A stretch of 57,443 bases of DNA from Bacteroidales bacterium UBA1189 (GTDB taxonomy: Bacteria > Bacteroidota > Bacteroidia > Bacteroidales > Bacteroidaceae): NCBI GenBank assembly GCA_002309805.1, contig DBYJ01000012.1, positions 1 to 57,443 on the forward strand, read 5' to 3'. The notes under the pieces are model-generated. The model did no database searches. It was not told where the DNA came from and was given only the letters and a program-made list of their open reading frames with translations. Made by a program: the position numbers and the translations under genes. Positions 8,035-16,104 of this stretch are shown piece after piece. The first letter of the stretch is position 1; the number at the start of each line of letters is the position of its first letter.

Positions 8035-9321
8035 ATGGAGAAAGGAAAAGACAGGAAGAACCGTCGGCACAGGCTTCTCTGCGTGCTGATTAACACGATG
8101 CGCTTCATCGTGGCGGCTGTCTTCATCTTCTCCGGCTTCGTCAAGGCCATCGACCCGATGGGCACTATATATAAACTGGGGGATTACATCGAGGCGTTTG
8201 GCCTCACGGCTGTTTTCCCCCGTGGGCTGCTGATGATTGCCACGTTGCTGCTCTGCATCTTCGAGTTCAGCGTAGGCATCTGCCTGCTGTTCTCTGTCCG
8301 CCGGCGTACGACGCTAACGGCAGCATTGGCGTTTATCGTCCTGATGACGCCCCTGACGCTTTACCTCGCTCTCACCAATCCTATTGCCGACTGCGGCTGC
8401 TTCGGCGACGCCATCCACCTCACCAATTGGCAGACGTTCCTGAAGAACGTGGTGTTACTGGCGATGCTCGTTCCCTTGCTCATCTACAACCGGCTGCTCT
8501 TCCGCCTCATCCACGAGAATGTACAATGGGTCATTTCAGGCTTCGCCTTCGTCAGCATGCTGGTTTTCATGTGGACGAACCTGCGCCATCTGCCGCTCTA
8601 TGACTTCCGCCCCTACCGCGTTGGCACGAACATCGAGGCTGCAATGGCTGTGCCCGACGATGCCCCACAGCCCCGTTTTGAAACCACGTTCATCCTCAGC
8701 AAGGACGGCGAACAGCGCGAGTTCGCCCTCGATGACTATCCCGACAGCACCTGGACATTCGTTACCTCGCGCACCACAATGGTTGACAAGGGGTATGTAC
8801 CACCCATCCACGACTTTGCCCTTATCAACGAAGAGGGCGAGGACATTACCAACAATCTCTTTGAGCCAGGCTGGACGATGCTGCTTGTCATGAACGAATT
8901 GCGCCGAGAGGAAATGCTCGACATCATCAACGACCTCTACGACTATGCCGTCATCCACGACTATCCCTTCTATGCTCTTACCTCCGCCACAACGGACGAC
9001 ATCGAGCGATGGATAGACCACACCGGCGCCAGCTACCCTTTCTGCCGGATGGACGACATCACCCTGAAGACCATCGTACGCTCCAATCCTGGCCTTGTCG
9101 TCGTCCACGACGGCACCATCACGGCCAAGTGGAGCCGACGCGACTTGCCGCGAGAGAACCTTTTCGATGGCGGGCCGTTAGAAGAACAACCATGGGCCAT
9201 ACAAACACCCGCCATGCAGCAGCAACGCAGGACTCGCGCCCTCGTGCTGATGTTCTTCCCCTACCTCTTTATCGGCCTGCTAGACTTTCTGGTCCGACGG
9301 AAGGAAAAGGTTAAAGGTTAA
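8035..9321 (+). CDS. DoxX/MauE-like membrane protein with thioredoxin-like tail
   Basis: The N-terminal half (to about residue 180) has five hydrophobic segments and carries CGCFG in NPIADCGCFGDAIHL, the redox motif of MauE/DoxX-type quinone-linked membrane proteins. The C-terminal half (about 215-400) is soluble and has the look of a thioredoxin-like fold (LLVMNELRREEMLDIINDLYDYA, then VRSNPGLVVVHDG) but lacks a CXXC pair. It resembles the BT_3928 family of Bacteroides. The role is unknown; a disulfide or envelope redox function is plausible. Its last codons and stop lie in a GGTTAAA microsatellite. Confidence 0.8.
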   Translation: MEKGKDRKNRRHRLLCVLINTMRFIVAAVFIFSGFVKAIDPMGTIYKLGDYIEAFGLTAVFPRGLLMIATLLLCIFEFSVGICLLFSVRRRTTLTAALAFIVLMTPLTLYLALTNPIADCGCFGDAIHLTNWQTFLKNVVLLAMLVPLLIYNRLLFRLIHENVQWVISGFAFVSMLVFMWTNLRHLPLYDFRPYRVGTNIEAAMAVPDDAPQPRFETTFILSKDGEQREFALDDYPDSTWTFVTSRTTMVDKGYVPPIHDFALINEEGEDITNNLFEPGWTMLLVMNELRREEMLDIINDLYDYAVIHDYPFYALTSATTDDIERWIDHTGASYPFCRMDDITLKTIVRSNPGLVVVHDGTITAKWSRRDLPRENLFDGGPLEEQPWAIQTPAMQQQRRTRALVLMFFPYLFIGLLDFLVRRKEKVKG

Positions 9322-9352
9322 AGATTAGAGGTTAAAGATAAAAGATTAGAAA
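9304..9352. repeat. GGTTAAAG microsatellite
   Basis: Runs of GGTTAAAG, GATTAGAG and GATAAAAG fill the gap before tpiA. The first unit codes for the final residues and stop (Lys-Val-Lys-Gly-stop) of the DoxX-like protein. Confidence 0.75.
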
Positions 9353-9385
9353 CATATTCGTTTAATCATAAAACAAACAAAAAAC

Positions 9386-10144
9386 ATGAGAAAAAACATT
9401 GTTGCAGGAAACTGGAAAATGAACAAGACCCTTCAGGAGGGCATTGAGTTGGCAAAGGAGTTGAACACCGTGTTGGCAGCCGACAAACCGAAGTGCGACG
9501 TCGTCATCTGCACGCCGTTCATCCACCTCGCATCCGTAACGCCTATCGTCGATAAGGCTATCATCGGCGTTGGTGCCGAGAACTGCGCTGACAAGGAGTC
9601 TGGAGCCTATACTGGCGAGGTCAGCGCCGCTATGGTGGCCTCGACGGGTGCCCAGTACGTCATCCTCGGACACAGCGAGCGTCGCGCTTACTACCACGAA
9701 ACGCCTGAGATCCTGAAGGAGAAGGTGCGCCTTGCCCTTGCCAACGGCCTTACGCCTATCTTCTGCATCGGTGAAGTGAAGGAAGAGCGTCTGGAGAACC
9801 GCCAGAACGAGGTCGTCCGCGCTCAGATCGAGGGCTCGCTCTTCGATCTCACGGCTGAGGAGTTCTCGAAGATTGTCCTTGCCTACGAACCCGTCTGGGC
9901 TATCGGTACTGGCCTTACCGCCACTCCCGAGCAGGCTCAGGAGATGCACGCCTTTATCCGCAGCGTCCTCGCAGGCAAATGGGGCAAGGAAGTGGCCGAC
10001 AATACATCCATCCTCTACGGGGGCAGCTGCAAGCCCTCCAATGCGAAGGAACTCTTTGCTAATCCCGATGTCGATGGTGGCCTCATCGGTGGCGCCTCAC
10101 TCAAGGCTGCCGACTTCAAGGGTATCATCGATGCTTTTGCTTGA
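9386..10144 (+). CDS. tpiA: Triose-phosphate isomerase
   Basis: TpiA interconverts glyceraldehyde-3-phosphate and dihydroxyacetone phosphate in glycolysis. All active-site residues are present: Lys11 in GNWKMNK, His96 in LGHSERR and Glu168 in AYEPVWAIGTG, plus the phosphate-binding LYGGSCKP loop. At 252 residues the length is normal. Codon choice leans to GGT, CGT and GCT compared with neighbours, as in highly expressed genes. It sits in the M23-to-folE series. Confidence 0.99.
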   Translation: MRKNIVAGNWKMNKTLQEGIELAKELNTVLAADKPKCDVVICTPFIHLASVTPIVDKAIIGVGAENCADKESGAYTGEVSAAMVASTGAQYVILGHSERRAYYHETPEILKEKVRLALANGLTPIFCIGEVKEERLENRQNEVVRAQIEGSLFDLTAEEFSKIVLAYEPVWAIGTGLTATPEQAQEMHAFIRSVLAGKWGKEVADNTSILYGGSCKPSNAKELFANPDVDGGLIGGASLKAADFKGIIDAFA

Positions 10145-10226
10145 TAATTCGTTTAACGTTTAATGTTTAACGTTTAATGAGGCTGCGCGACGTTCTCGCT
10201 AAACCTTAAACCAAAAACCTTAACTA
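10145..10226. repeat. GTTTAACG / CTTAAACC microsatellite
   Basis: Tandem GTTTAACGTTTAATG units (10152-10180) are followed, after a short GC-rich spacer, by CTTAAACC units (10200-10222). They fill the gap between tpiA and the SPOR gene. Confidence 0.75.
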
Positions 10227-10228
10227 CA

Positions 10229-10681
10229 TTGAAACGTATTGCCTTATCCCTGCTTCTCCTTGCTGCCACGCTGTCTGTGGCAGCTCAGGAGAAGATTACC
10301 GACCGCCTGCAGCGTCCTGTGCCAGGCAAGGGCACCGTTATCATCCATCAGGATGCGGCACTCTACCGCCTCTTGGGTAACATCTCCTCGCCGTCCCTTA
10401 CTGGCACCCGTATTCAGGCCAGAGGCTATCGTGTGCAGGTCTATGCCGGAGGTAACACCCGCGCCGCCCGCGAGGCTGCCCTCCGCGCCGCTTCCGCCAT
10501 CCGCTCAGCCTTCCCCGACCTCTCCATCTACACCGAGTTCATCTCGCCCCGATGGGTGTGCCGTGTGGGCGACTGCCGCACCTATGAGGAGGCCGACAAT
10601 CTGCTACGCGATATCCGTTCCCTCGGCACTTTCAAGGAAGTCACCATACTTCCCAACCAAGTCATAAACATCCAGCTCTGA
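10229..10681 (+). CDS. Exported SPOR-domain protein
   Basis: A 150-residue protein with a signal peptide (KRIALSLLLLAATLSVAAQ) and a C-terminal SPOR domain (about 65-150, YRVQVYAGGNTRAAREAALR to RDIRSLGTFKEVTILP). SPOR domains bind denuded peptidoglycan glycans at division sites, so a periplasmic cell-wall role is likely. Translation appears to start at a TTG because no ATG or GTG fits and the signal peptide begins there. Only one base separates its stop from the folE start. Confidence 0.85.
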   Translation: MKRIALSLLLLAATLSVAAQEKITDRLQRPVPGKGTVIIHQDAALYRLLGNISSPSLTGTRIQARGYRVQVYAGGNTRAAREAALRAASAIRSAFPDLSIYTEFISPRWVCRVGDCRTYEEADNLLRDIRSLGTFKEVTILPNQVINIQL

Positions 10682-10682
10682 G

Positions 10683-11261
10683 ATGAACGAACCGATTTAC
10701 GACGAGAAGGTTACTGAGTTGTTGAAGGAAAACACCACATCGGTACTGCGTCTCATTGGTGAAGACCCTTGTCGCGAAGGACTCCTCAAAACCCCCGAGC
10801 GGGTAGCCAAAGCCCTGCAAGTGCTCACGCGCGGCTATCGCGAAGACCCTGCCGAGGTATTGCGCTCGGCTATGTTCCGCGAAGACTATCGCCAGATGGT
10901 CATCGTGCGCGACATCGATTTCTACAGTCTCTGCGAACACCACATGCTGCCCTTCTTTGGCAAGGTACACGTGGCCTATATCCCCAACGGCTACATCACC
11001 GGCCTGAGCAAGATAGCCCGCGTGGTGGATATCTTCAGCCATCGGCTGCAAGTACAGGAGCGCATGACGCTGCAAATCAAGGAGTGCATCCAGCAAACGC
11101 TCAAGCCGCTTGGCGTGATGGTGGTTGTCGAGGCCCAGCACATGTGCATGCAGATGCGCGGCGTCGAGAAACCCCATGCCATCACCACCACGTCCGACTT
11201 CACAGGAGCCTTCCAGCAAGCCAAGACCCGTCAGGAGTTTATGAACCTGATTAAAGACTAA
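10683..11261 (+). CDS. folE: GTP cyclohydrolase I
   Basis: FolE converts GTP to dihydroneopterin triphosphate, the first step of folate synthesis. The zinc ligands are present: Cys84 and His87 in SLCEHHMLPF, and Cys155 in AQHMCMQMRG. The signatures GLSKIARVVDIFSHRLQVQER and PHAITTTSDFTGAF are also intact. At 192 residues it is a normal type IA enzyme. It is the last gene of the plus-strand series and is followed by a hairpin terminator at 11393-11428. Confidence 0.98.
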   Translation: MNEPIYDEKVTELLKENTTSVLRLIGEDPCREGLLKTPERVAKALQVLTRGYREDPAEVLRSAMFREDYRQMVIVRDIDFYSLCEHHMLPFFGKVHVAYIPNGYITGLSKIARVVDIFSHRLQVQERMTLQIKECIQQTLKPLGVMVVVEAQHMCMQMRGVEKPHAITTTSDFTGAFQQAKTRQEFMNLIKD

Positions 11262-11392
11262 ATCAGACTGACAGATTATCTAACGAATGTTCCGAACGGC
11301 GAGAGCCAAGGGAAAGTCGCCACATCTTGCCCCTTCTACTCCGACCGAGTTCCCGTGCTGGAGTAACTAAGGAAAAGAAGATAGATTTACCC

Positions 11393-11428
11393 AAAAGGAG
11401 GGACGCAACAAACGACGTTCCTCCTTTT
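11393..11428. terminator. Bidirectional terminator between folE and the LRR/MBG gene
   Basis: A 13-bp stem (AAAAGGAGGGACG at 11393-11405 with CGTTCCTCCTTTT at 11416-11428, one G-U pair) closes a 10-base loop. The stem ends in four A or T residues on either strand, so it can serve both converging genes. Confidence 0.8.
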
Positions 11429-11473
11429 CTGTTCTTTCTCATCGGGTGTTTTTGAGCAAAAACATGGAAAATG

Positions 11474-13741
11474 CTACAGTTTCAGCTTCACCATCTTCCC
11501 TCCTACCTTTATAATATAGACATTGTCCAATGGCAAAAGAATATCCGTTGTTTTTTCCTCTACCTTCAAGGACTTCTGTAGAACGCCATTCAGGGAATAG
11601 ACACTTATTGTTTCGCCTATTTCTGCATTCGTTACCCTAATGCCGAAAGGAGTTCCTTGTATAATTATATCGGATGCCTCAATAGCATGAATGGCATCGC
11701 CATCGCCTACAACTACCATTTTTCGAACTCTTGCAGCAGAATAATAGTTGCGGTTACCATCCTGTGTAGCCAAAATCTGTGTTTGGCCATCTGCCTTGCA
11801 GTCAAGATAGTACTTGTTTCCGGTATAATATATTTCTACAAATGTGTCATCATCTAAAATATAGGTGATGGGCAAATCCGATGACGCAGTTGCTTTAAGC
11901 TCTACTTGGTCTCCTACTTTCAGCCCTGTCAATTCCTGCTCCCACGATAGCGTCTGCTCTGCCTTATGGATGGTAAGTGTACCTGAGTTGTAGGAGAAGT
12001 CATAATTGATAGCCAAACCACCCGACACGACAATTGGATATGCTCCCACATCCGTTTTTTTAGTTGCCGATGTGCTTGCTATGGCTTTTGCACTAAGGAC
12101 GCTTTCATTATCATTCCCCACAAATCCGTCATACGTCACTTCGAAGGCAGGATTATCTTCATTATATGCCCTCTCATAATTGCCTACGGAGGCTATCAAG
12201 GTACGAGGAGTGACAGAAAGCGTTCCGCTGACGAATGAAATGTTATAGTTCTTGCTTGATGTGCCCGACACCTCTATCTGATAATCACCCACATCGCTTG
12301 TTTTTGTAGCAGAGGTGGAAAGCGTTGGAACAGCCGACAGCACATTTTCATCTTCATTGTTTACAAATCCTTCACTCCTAAAGCTGGACGTGGGATTATC
12401 GCTATAGTATTGTCTTGTTGCATCATTGGCTGTTATTGTCAGCGATGCAGGCATAATGTTGAGTGTACCAGCCTTTATCTCCTTCAAATCATAGTTTACA
12501 GGCACACCATCCTTTGCTGTTACAGCATACTGTCCCACATTGCTGCTTGTTGTAGCCTCAGTTTGGAAGATTGGCGTCGTAGTCCATGCTGGGGCTGTTT
12601 CCCCGTTTTTCAACCCATCATATTCTATGGAGAATGTAGGATTCTGCTCTCCATATACCTTTTGGGCATCTTTTACTTTGGCAGAAAGCGGTGCTTTCGT
12701 TATCGTTAGAGTACCAGGCTCGTAGACAAATTCATAGTTTGTTGCACTACCCCCACTAATTGAAATGGGATAATCTCCTGCATTACTTGTTTTTGTGGCA
12801 ATGGTACTTGCAGTAGGCATTGTAGTAAAAACACTTTCATTCTCTTCACCTACAAACCCAGAAAAGGAAACATTAAAGTTAGGATTATCTTCCCCATACT
12901 CTCGGCTGACATCGTTTACTTTTGCAGCTAATACAGCAGGTTTTATTGTGTAGCGATATGGAATCTTTGCACTAAATGTATGTTCTCCATTGGTGAATAT
13001 GGCAGCAATAGTATCTACATGAGAGCCTGCATCAGCACTCAACACTTTCATATCTAACGTCGCAGTATAGCCTTCAATATTATTTGTCCATGTTACATTC
13101 GGCACACTACCATTATATTCAAATGTGTGCTCGCTGAACGTTATCATTTCTATAATATGTGGCGTAGACGTAAGATTGCTTTTGGGAGATGAATATTCTT
13201 CCTTGTCTGGTACGTAAGTTCTAGTTGTAGCGACCCAATTCTTGGGAGCTCTTGGATTTGTATAAATAATAGTTGAGAGGGATTTACAAAGCTTAAAAGA
13301 GTCATTATAGAATTCCCCAGAACAATGTATAAAGGCAGTTGTAATAATAGAACAAAGTTCAAATGCAGAAGACCCAATAGATTTAATATTTTCAGGTAAT
13401 TCCAAAAAACTCAAACCATAACATTCACGAAAAGCGCATGTTCCTATTGTTTCGATTGTTTGAGGAAGTGAAATGCTTTGGAGATAATGATTTTTTTCAT
13501 CATCCTCATCAAAAGCGTAATTACCAATTCCAACAACTTTATATTTGAAACCATCATGTGATACATATTCAGGAATAATGACATCTGCTTTTTCACTAAT
13601 GCTACATCCTGAGACATCTGCGACATCTCCATCTTTTTCATTACTTCTATATGAATACCTCAGAGTATAATTGTTTTGTGCTTCTATTGTGAAAGATACA
13701 AATAGAACTAATGAAAACGTTATTAAATGTCTCTTTTTCAT
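11474..13741 (-). CDS. Secreted LRR/MBG-repeat protein with T9SS-like C-terminus
   Basis: A 755-residue surface or secreted protein. A signal peptide (1-21) leads to BspA-type leucine-rich repeats (about 70-160, e.g. LQSISLPQTIETIGTCAF). Four MBG-type immunoglobulin-like modules follow, recognisable from repeated units such as VSREYGEDNPNFNVSFSGF, AQKVYGEQNPTFSIEYDG and YERAYNEDNPAFEVTYDGF, each ending in a GTLTI-like strand. The end (ISVYSLNGVLQKSL to KVGGKMVKLKL) resembles a type IX secretion sorting domain. Adhesion is the likely role but the ligand is unknown. Its codons are more AT-rich than its neighbours, especially at the 5' end, which may indicate transfer or relaxed selection. Confidence 0.85.
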   Translation of the reverse strand: MKKRHLITFSLVLFVSFTIEAQNNYTLRYSYRSNEKDGDVADVSGCSISEKADVIIPEYVSHDGFKYKVVGIGNYAFDEDDEKNHYLQSISLPQTIETIGTCAFRECYGLSFLELPENIKSIGSSAFELCSIITTAFIHCSGEFYNDSFKLCKSLSTIIYTNPRAPKNWVATTRTYVPDKEEYSSPKSNLTSTPHIIEMITFSEHTFEYNGSVPNVTWTNNIEGYTATLDMKVLSADAGSHVDTIAAIFTNGEHTFSAKIPYRYTIKPAVLAAKVNDVSREYGEDNPNFNVSFSGFVGEENESVFTTMPTASTIATKTSNAGDYPISISGGSATNYEFVYEPGTLTITKAPLSAKVKDAQKVYGEQNPTFSIEYDGLKNGETAPAWTTTPIFQTEATTSSNVGQYAVTAKDGVPVNYDLKEIKAGTLNIMPASLTITANDATRQYYSDNPTSSFRSEGFVNNEDENVLSAVPTLSTSATKTSDVGDYQIEVSGTSSKNYNISFVSGTLSVTPRTLIASVGNYERAYNEDNPAFEVTYDGFVGNDNESVLSAKAIASTSATKKTDVGAYPIVVSGGLAINYDFSYNSGTLTIHKAEQTLSWEQELTGLKVGDQVELKATASSDLPITYILDDDTFVEIYYTGNKYYLDCKADGQTQILATQDGNRNYYSAARVRKMVVVGDGDAIHAIEASDIIIQGTPFGIRVTNAEIGETISVYSLNGVLQKSLKVEEKTTDILLPLDNVYIIKVGGKMVKLKL

Positions 13742-13867
13742 AATCAGTAGTTTTATTATTTTTTATAATTATCAGTAGTATTTCTTTGCCATTCTTCACC
13801 AGCGCAAACTTTAGGGCATAAAGAAAGCGCAGACCAACCATATTTCCTGCCAGGCCTGCGACAGCCT

Positions 13868-13920
13868 CTAATTCACTATGGAGAAGCCTGCGCTTAGCGC
13901 AAAGCTTCAATGTGAATTAG
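13868..13920. repeat. Imperfect palindrome in the LRR/MBG leader
   Basis: Nested arms pair outward from a small centre: TGCGC (13889-13893) with GCGCA (13897-13901) around TTA, GAAGC (13883-13887) with GCTTC (13904-13908), and CTAATTCAC (13868-13876) with GTGAATTAG (13912-13920). The structure spans 53 bp and could be a leader hairpin or a repeat element. Confidence 0.7.
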
Positions 13921-14005
13921 AAAATGCTCGTTAAATCCCTCTCGAGGTCGCAGTTCGGCAGGAAAATTGAGCAACTATAATGTTTGTATTCCGAAGAACA
14001 CGATG

Positions 14006-14036
14006 CAAATGTAGGGGTTATTTTTCATTTTCCCAA
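14006..14036 (-). promoter_or_regulatory. Candidate promoter of the LRR/MBG gene
   Basis: On the minus strand TTG (14034-14036) and TACATTTG (14006-14013) are separated by 20 bp. No closer match to the -7 consensus was seen upstream of 13741. Confidence 0.5.
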
Positions 14037-14095
14037 CAATAGAGGAGTTTTTTTCTCCCTTTTCCGTATTTTTTAGTTTTTGCGAAAAAAATGCC

Positions 14096-14401
14096 AACAC
14101 TTACCTTTTTCCGCTCAACGGATTATATAATAGTGCGTTAGATGTGGTAAGTGTTTGTTGAACACTTACCAAACACTTACCATACATTTACCTGACTCCT
14201 AACATTCTTCTCCTGTCTTCTGCCTATCTTTTCCAATCTCTTCCCATCTACTAACTGTTTCCTACCTAATCTGTTATCTTGTTCGCTCATTCGGTAAGTG
14301 TAGAGGTAAGTGTCAGGTAAGTGTTAGGTAGGTGTTTGAGCAACACTTACCTCGGTTAATACGCTTTTTCATAGTGGGTTAGGACGAAAAAGGTAAGTGT
14401 T
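14096..14401. mobile_element. 306-bp MITE-like element with GGTAAGTGTT repeats
   Basis: The ends are perfect 16-bp inverted repeats: AACACTTACCTTTTTC at 14096-14111 and its complement at 14386-14401. Inside, GGTAAGTGT(T) occurs at 14146, 14293, 14305, 14316 and 14392, with a variant at 14327. Its complement occurs at 14096, 14161, 14172 and 14342, with a variant at 14183. Two compact hairpins result: 14146-14170 (10-bp stem, 5-base loop) and 14327-14351 (same size, one wobble pair). It codes for nothing. No target-site duplication is evident, so mobility is an inference. Confidence 0.6.
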
Positions 14402-14556
14402 AGGGGTTTTTGATAAAATACTACGAAAAAGAGTATTCGCATAATTCGGATAATTGGCCGACAAAAAAGTTTTTAAAACGGCGAAGGGAACGAATTTGAC
14501 GAATGGCGTTGCGGCGTGGGGCTTCGCACGCCGAATGGGGGGAGGGAGTTTTTTTA

Positions 14557-14638
14557 AACACGAATAACCATGAATAAACACGAATAATCCAAAAATTAAT
14601 TCATGAAAAATTAGTGGATATTCATGGTTATTCGTGTT
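14557..14638. repeat. Long inverted repeat, 20-bp perfect arms
   Basis: AACACGAATAACCATG at the start of the left arm (14557-14576) is matched exactly by the complementary right arm (14619-14638), with 42 bases between. T-runs outside the left arm and A-runs outside the right arm extend the pairing with one bulge. AAACACGAATAA also recurs inside the loop at about 14577-14588. Confidence 0.8.
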
Positions 14639-14684
14639 AAAAAGAAAAAAAGAAAGAATGGATGGCGTTTGACGTTGTGCCGAC

Positions 14685-14756
14685 AGAGTTTGACTTTAAT
14701 TTGCCAGAGTTTGATTCTATTTTGCCAGAGTTTAACTCTGAGCGCGTAGAGTTTAG
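14685..14756 (+). repeat. AGAGTTT array on a 21-bp period
   Basis: AGAGTTT begins at 14685, 14706, 14727 and 14748, exactly 21 bp apart. The best unit is about GCCAGAGTTTGATTCTATTT. The same family recurs at 30165-30240. It lies about 280 bp upstream of ruvB. Confidence 0.85.
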
Positions 14757-14879
14757 CGTTACGGGAATAACGTAAAACAAAAGAAAAACGTACCAAAGTG
14801 GTGACGGGTTGAAAAGGAAACCGCTCAGCAGAGGGCACTTTGTTATAGGAATGGGAATTTTGCAACCCGTCACAATAGA

Positions 14880-14918
14880 TAGAAGATTGAAAAATGAAGA
14901 TTAAAGATTAAAAGTTGA
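14880..14918. repeat. GATTGAAA microsatellite
   Basis: Short units of the form GATTGAAAA, GAAGATTAAA and GATTAAAAG lie upstream of the ruvB promoter module. They resemble those found at 691-840 and 53365-53410 (there in reverse complement). Confidence 0.65.
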
Positions 14919-14938
14919 AACCACAAAATGTTTTAAAT

Positions 14939-15007
14939 AGGCTTCGTCTCAGGAAAACAAAAAAAAAGTTATTTTCTTGCTTTTTCGCTTGCTTAACCGT
15001 ACCTTTG
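14939..15007 (+). promoter_or_regulatory. Promoter module of ruvB
   Basis: TTG (14977-14979) and TACCTTTG (15000-15007) are 20 bp apart. The 69-bp module is nearly a copy of that at 6471-6541, sharing TTTTCTTGCTTTTTCGCT exactly. The ruvB ATG follows 30 bp later. Confidence 0.75.
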
Positions 15008-15037
15008 TCACCACTAAACAACCGAACGGAAAGCATC

Positions 15038-16078
15038 ATGGACGAGACGTTTGATATCAGAAGCCAGCAGCTGGGCGGAAAGGACAAGGACTACGAGAAT
15101 GCCCTCAGGCCCTTGTGCTTCGACGACTTCAGCGGGCAGGAGAAGGTGGTCGACAACCTGCGGGTGTTCGTGCAGGCGGCTCGGCTGCGTGGCGAGAGCC
15201 TGGACCACACGCTGTTGCACGGGCCTCCCGGCCTGGGCAAGACGACGCTCAGCAACATCATTGCCAACGAGCTGGGCGTGGGCTTCAAGGTGACGTCAGG
15301 CCCTGTGCTCGACAAGCCGGGCGACCTGGCTGGTCTGCTCACCTCGCTGGAGCCGCACGACGTGCTCTTCATCGATGAAATCCATCGCCTCAGCCCCGTT
15401 GTGGAGGAGTACCTCTATAGCGCCATGGAGGACTATCGCATTGACATCATGATTGATAAAGGTCCCTCGGCACGCAGCATCCAGATTGACCTCAACCCCT
15501 TCACGCTCGTAGGCGCTACCACGCGAAGTGGCCTGCTGACGGCTCCGTTGCGTGCCCGATTCGGCATCAACATGCACTTGGAATACTACGACGCCAAGAC
15601 GCTGGCGCGCATCGTGCGCCGCTCGGCCCGCCTGCTGGGCGTCCCCTGTCAGGAGGAGGCACTCAACGAGATTGCCCGTCGCAGTCGCGGCACGCCCCGT
15701 GTGGCAAACGCCCTGCTGCGCCGCGTGCGCGACTTTGCCCAAGTGAAGGGAAGCGGCACCATCGACCTCGACATCGCCCGCTATGCCCTCGAGGCACTCA
15801 ACATCGACCGCTACGGACTGGACGAAATCGACAATAAGATTCTCAACACCATCATCGACAAGTTCAAGGGCGGCCCCGTGGGCGTCGGCACCATCGCCAC
15901 AGCCCTCGGCGAAGACCCAGGCACGCTGGAGGAGGTCTACGAGCCGTTCCTCATCATGGAGGGCTTCCTGAAACGTACCCCACGCGGGCGCGAAGTCACC
16001 GACCTCGCCTACCGCCACCTCGGCAAGAGCCGTTTCGCCACAGGCAACGCAGAAATGGAGGATATGTTTAACGTTTAA
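15038..16078 (+). CDS. ruvB: Holliday junction branch-migration ATPase RuvB
   Basis: RuvB is the hexameric motor that drives RuvA-bound Holliday junctions in recombination repair. Walker A (HGPPGLGKTT), Walker B (DVLFIDEIHRL), the sensor region VGATTRSGLLTAPLRARFG and the winged-helix tail (KRTPRGREVTDLAY) are all present. I chose the ATG at 15038, giving 346 residues, because it begins the family's MDETFDIR segment and lies just after the promoter. The frame is open further upstream but that part is repeat DNA. The final codons and stop come from a GTTTAACG microsatellite. Confidence 0.97.
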   Translation: MDETFDIRSQQLGGKDKDYENALRPLCFDDFSGQEKVVDNLRVFVQAARLRGESLDHTLLHGPPGLGKTTLSNIIANELGVGFKVTSGPVLDKPGDLAGLLTSLEPHDVLFIDEIHRLSPVVEEYLYSAMEDYRIDIMIDKGPSARSIQIDLNPFTLVGATTRSGLLTAPLRARFGINMHLEYYDAKTLARIVRRSARLLGVPCQEEALNEIARRSRGTPRVANALLRRVRDFAQVKGSGTIDLDIARYALEALNIDRYGLDEIDNKILNTIIDKFKGGPVGVGTIATALGEDPGTLEEVYEPFLIMEGFLKRTPRGREVTDLAYRHLGKSRFATGNAEMEDMFNV

Positions 16079-16103
16079 GGTTTAACGTTTAACAAGAGAA
16101 ACG
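16066..16103. repeat. GTTTAACG microsatellite at the ruvB stop
   Basis: Units of GTTTAACG and GTTTAAGG start inside ruvB, supply its Phe-Asn-Val-stop ending, and fill the gap to the alpha-2-macroglobulin gene. Confidence 0.75.
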
Positions 16104-16104
16104 T

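Larger units (their letters stand above)
13742..14095. other. Long 5' leader region of the LRR/MBG gene
   Basis: This non-coding stretch holds a hairpin (13868-13920), a duplicated ATCAGTAGT (13743-13751 and 13771-13779) and a promoter for the minus strand (14006-14036). If that promoter is used, the leader would be about 260 bases. A minus-strand frame crosses 13742-13910 but does not resemble a protein I can support. Confidence 0.55.

Noticed and set aside
13647..13910. An 87-codon frame overlapping the start of the LRR/MBG gene
   Set aside because: It crosses the palindrome and the signal-peptide codons of a clear gene in another frame. No domain was recognised.
14096..14401. Possible complete insertion sequence
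   Set aside because: The element is too short and has no transposase frame, so at most it is a non-autonomous element.
14685..14756. Possible CRISPR array
   Set aside because: Units abut with no unique spacers of 26-40 bp, the repeat core is under 20 bp, and no cas gene is present.
14369..14873. Small frames of 70-84 codons in the non-coding region before ruvB
   Set aside because: They read through repeat arrays and hairpins and have repetitive, low-complexity products.
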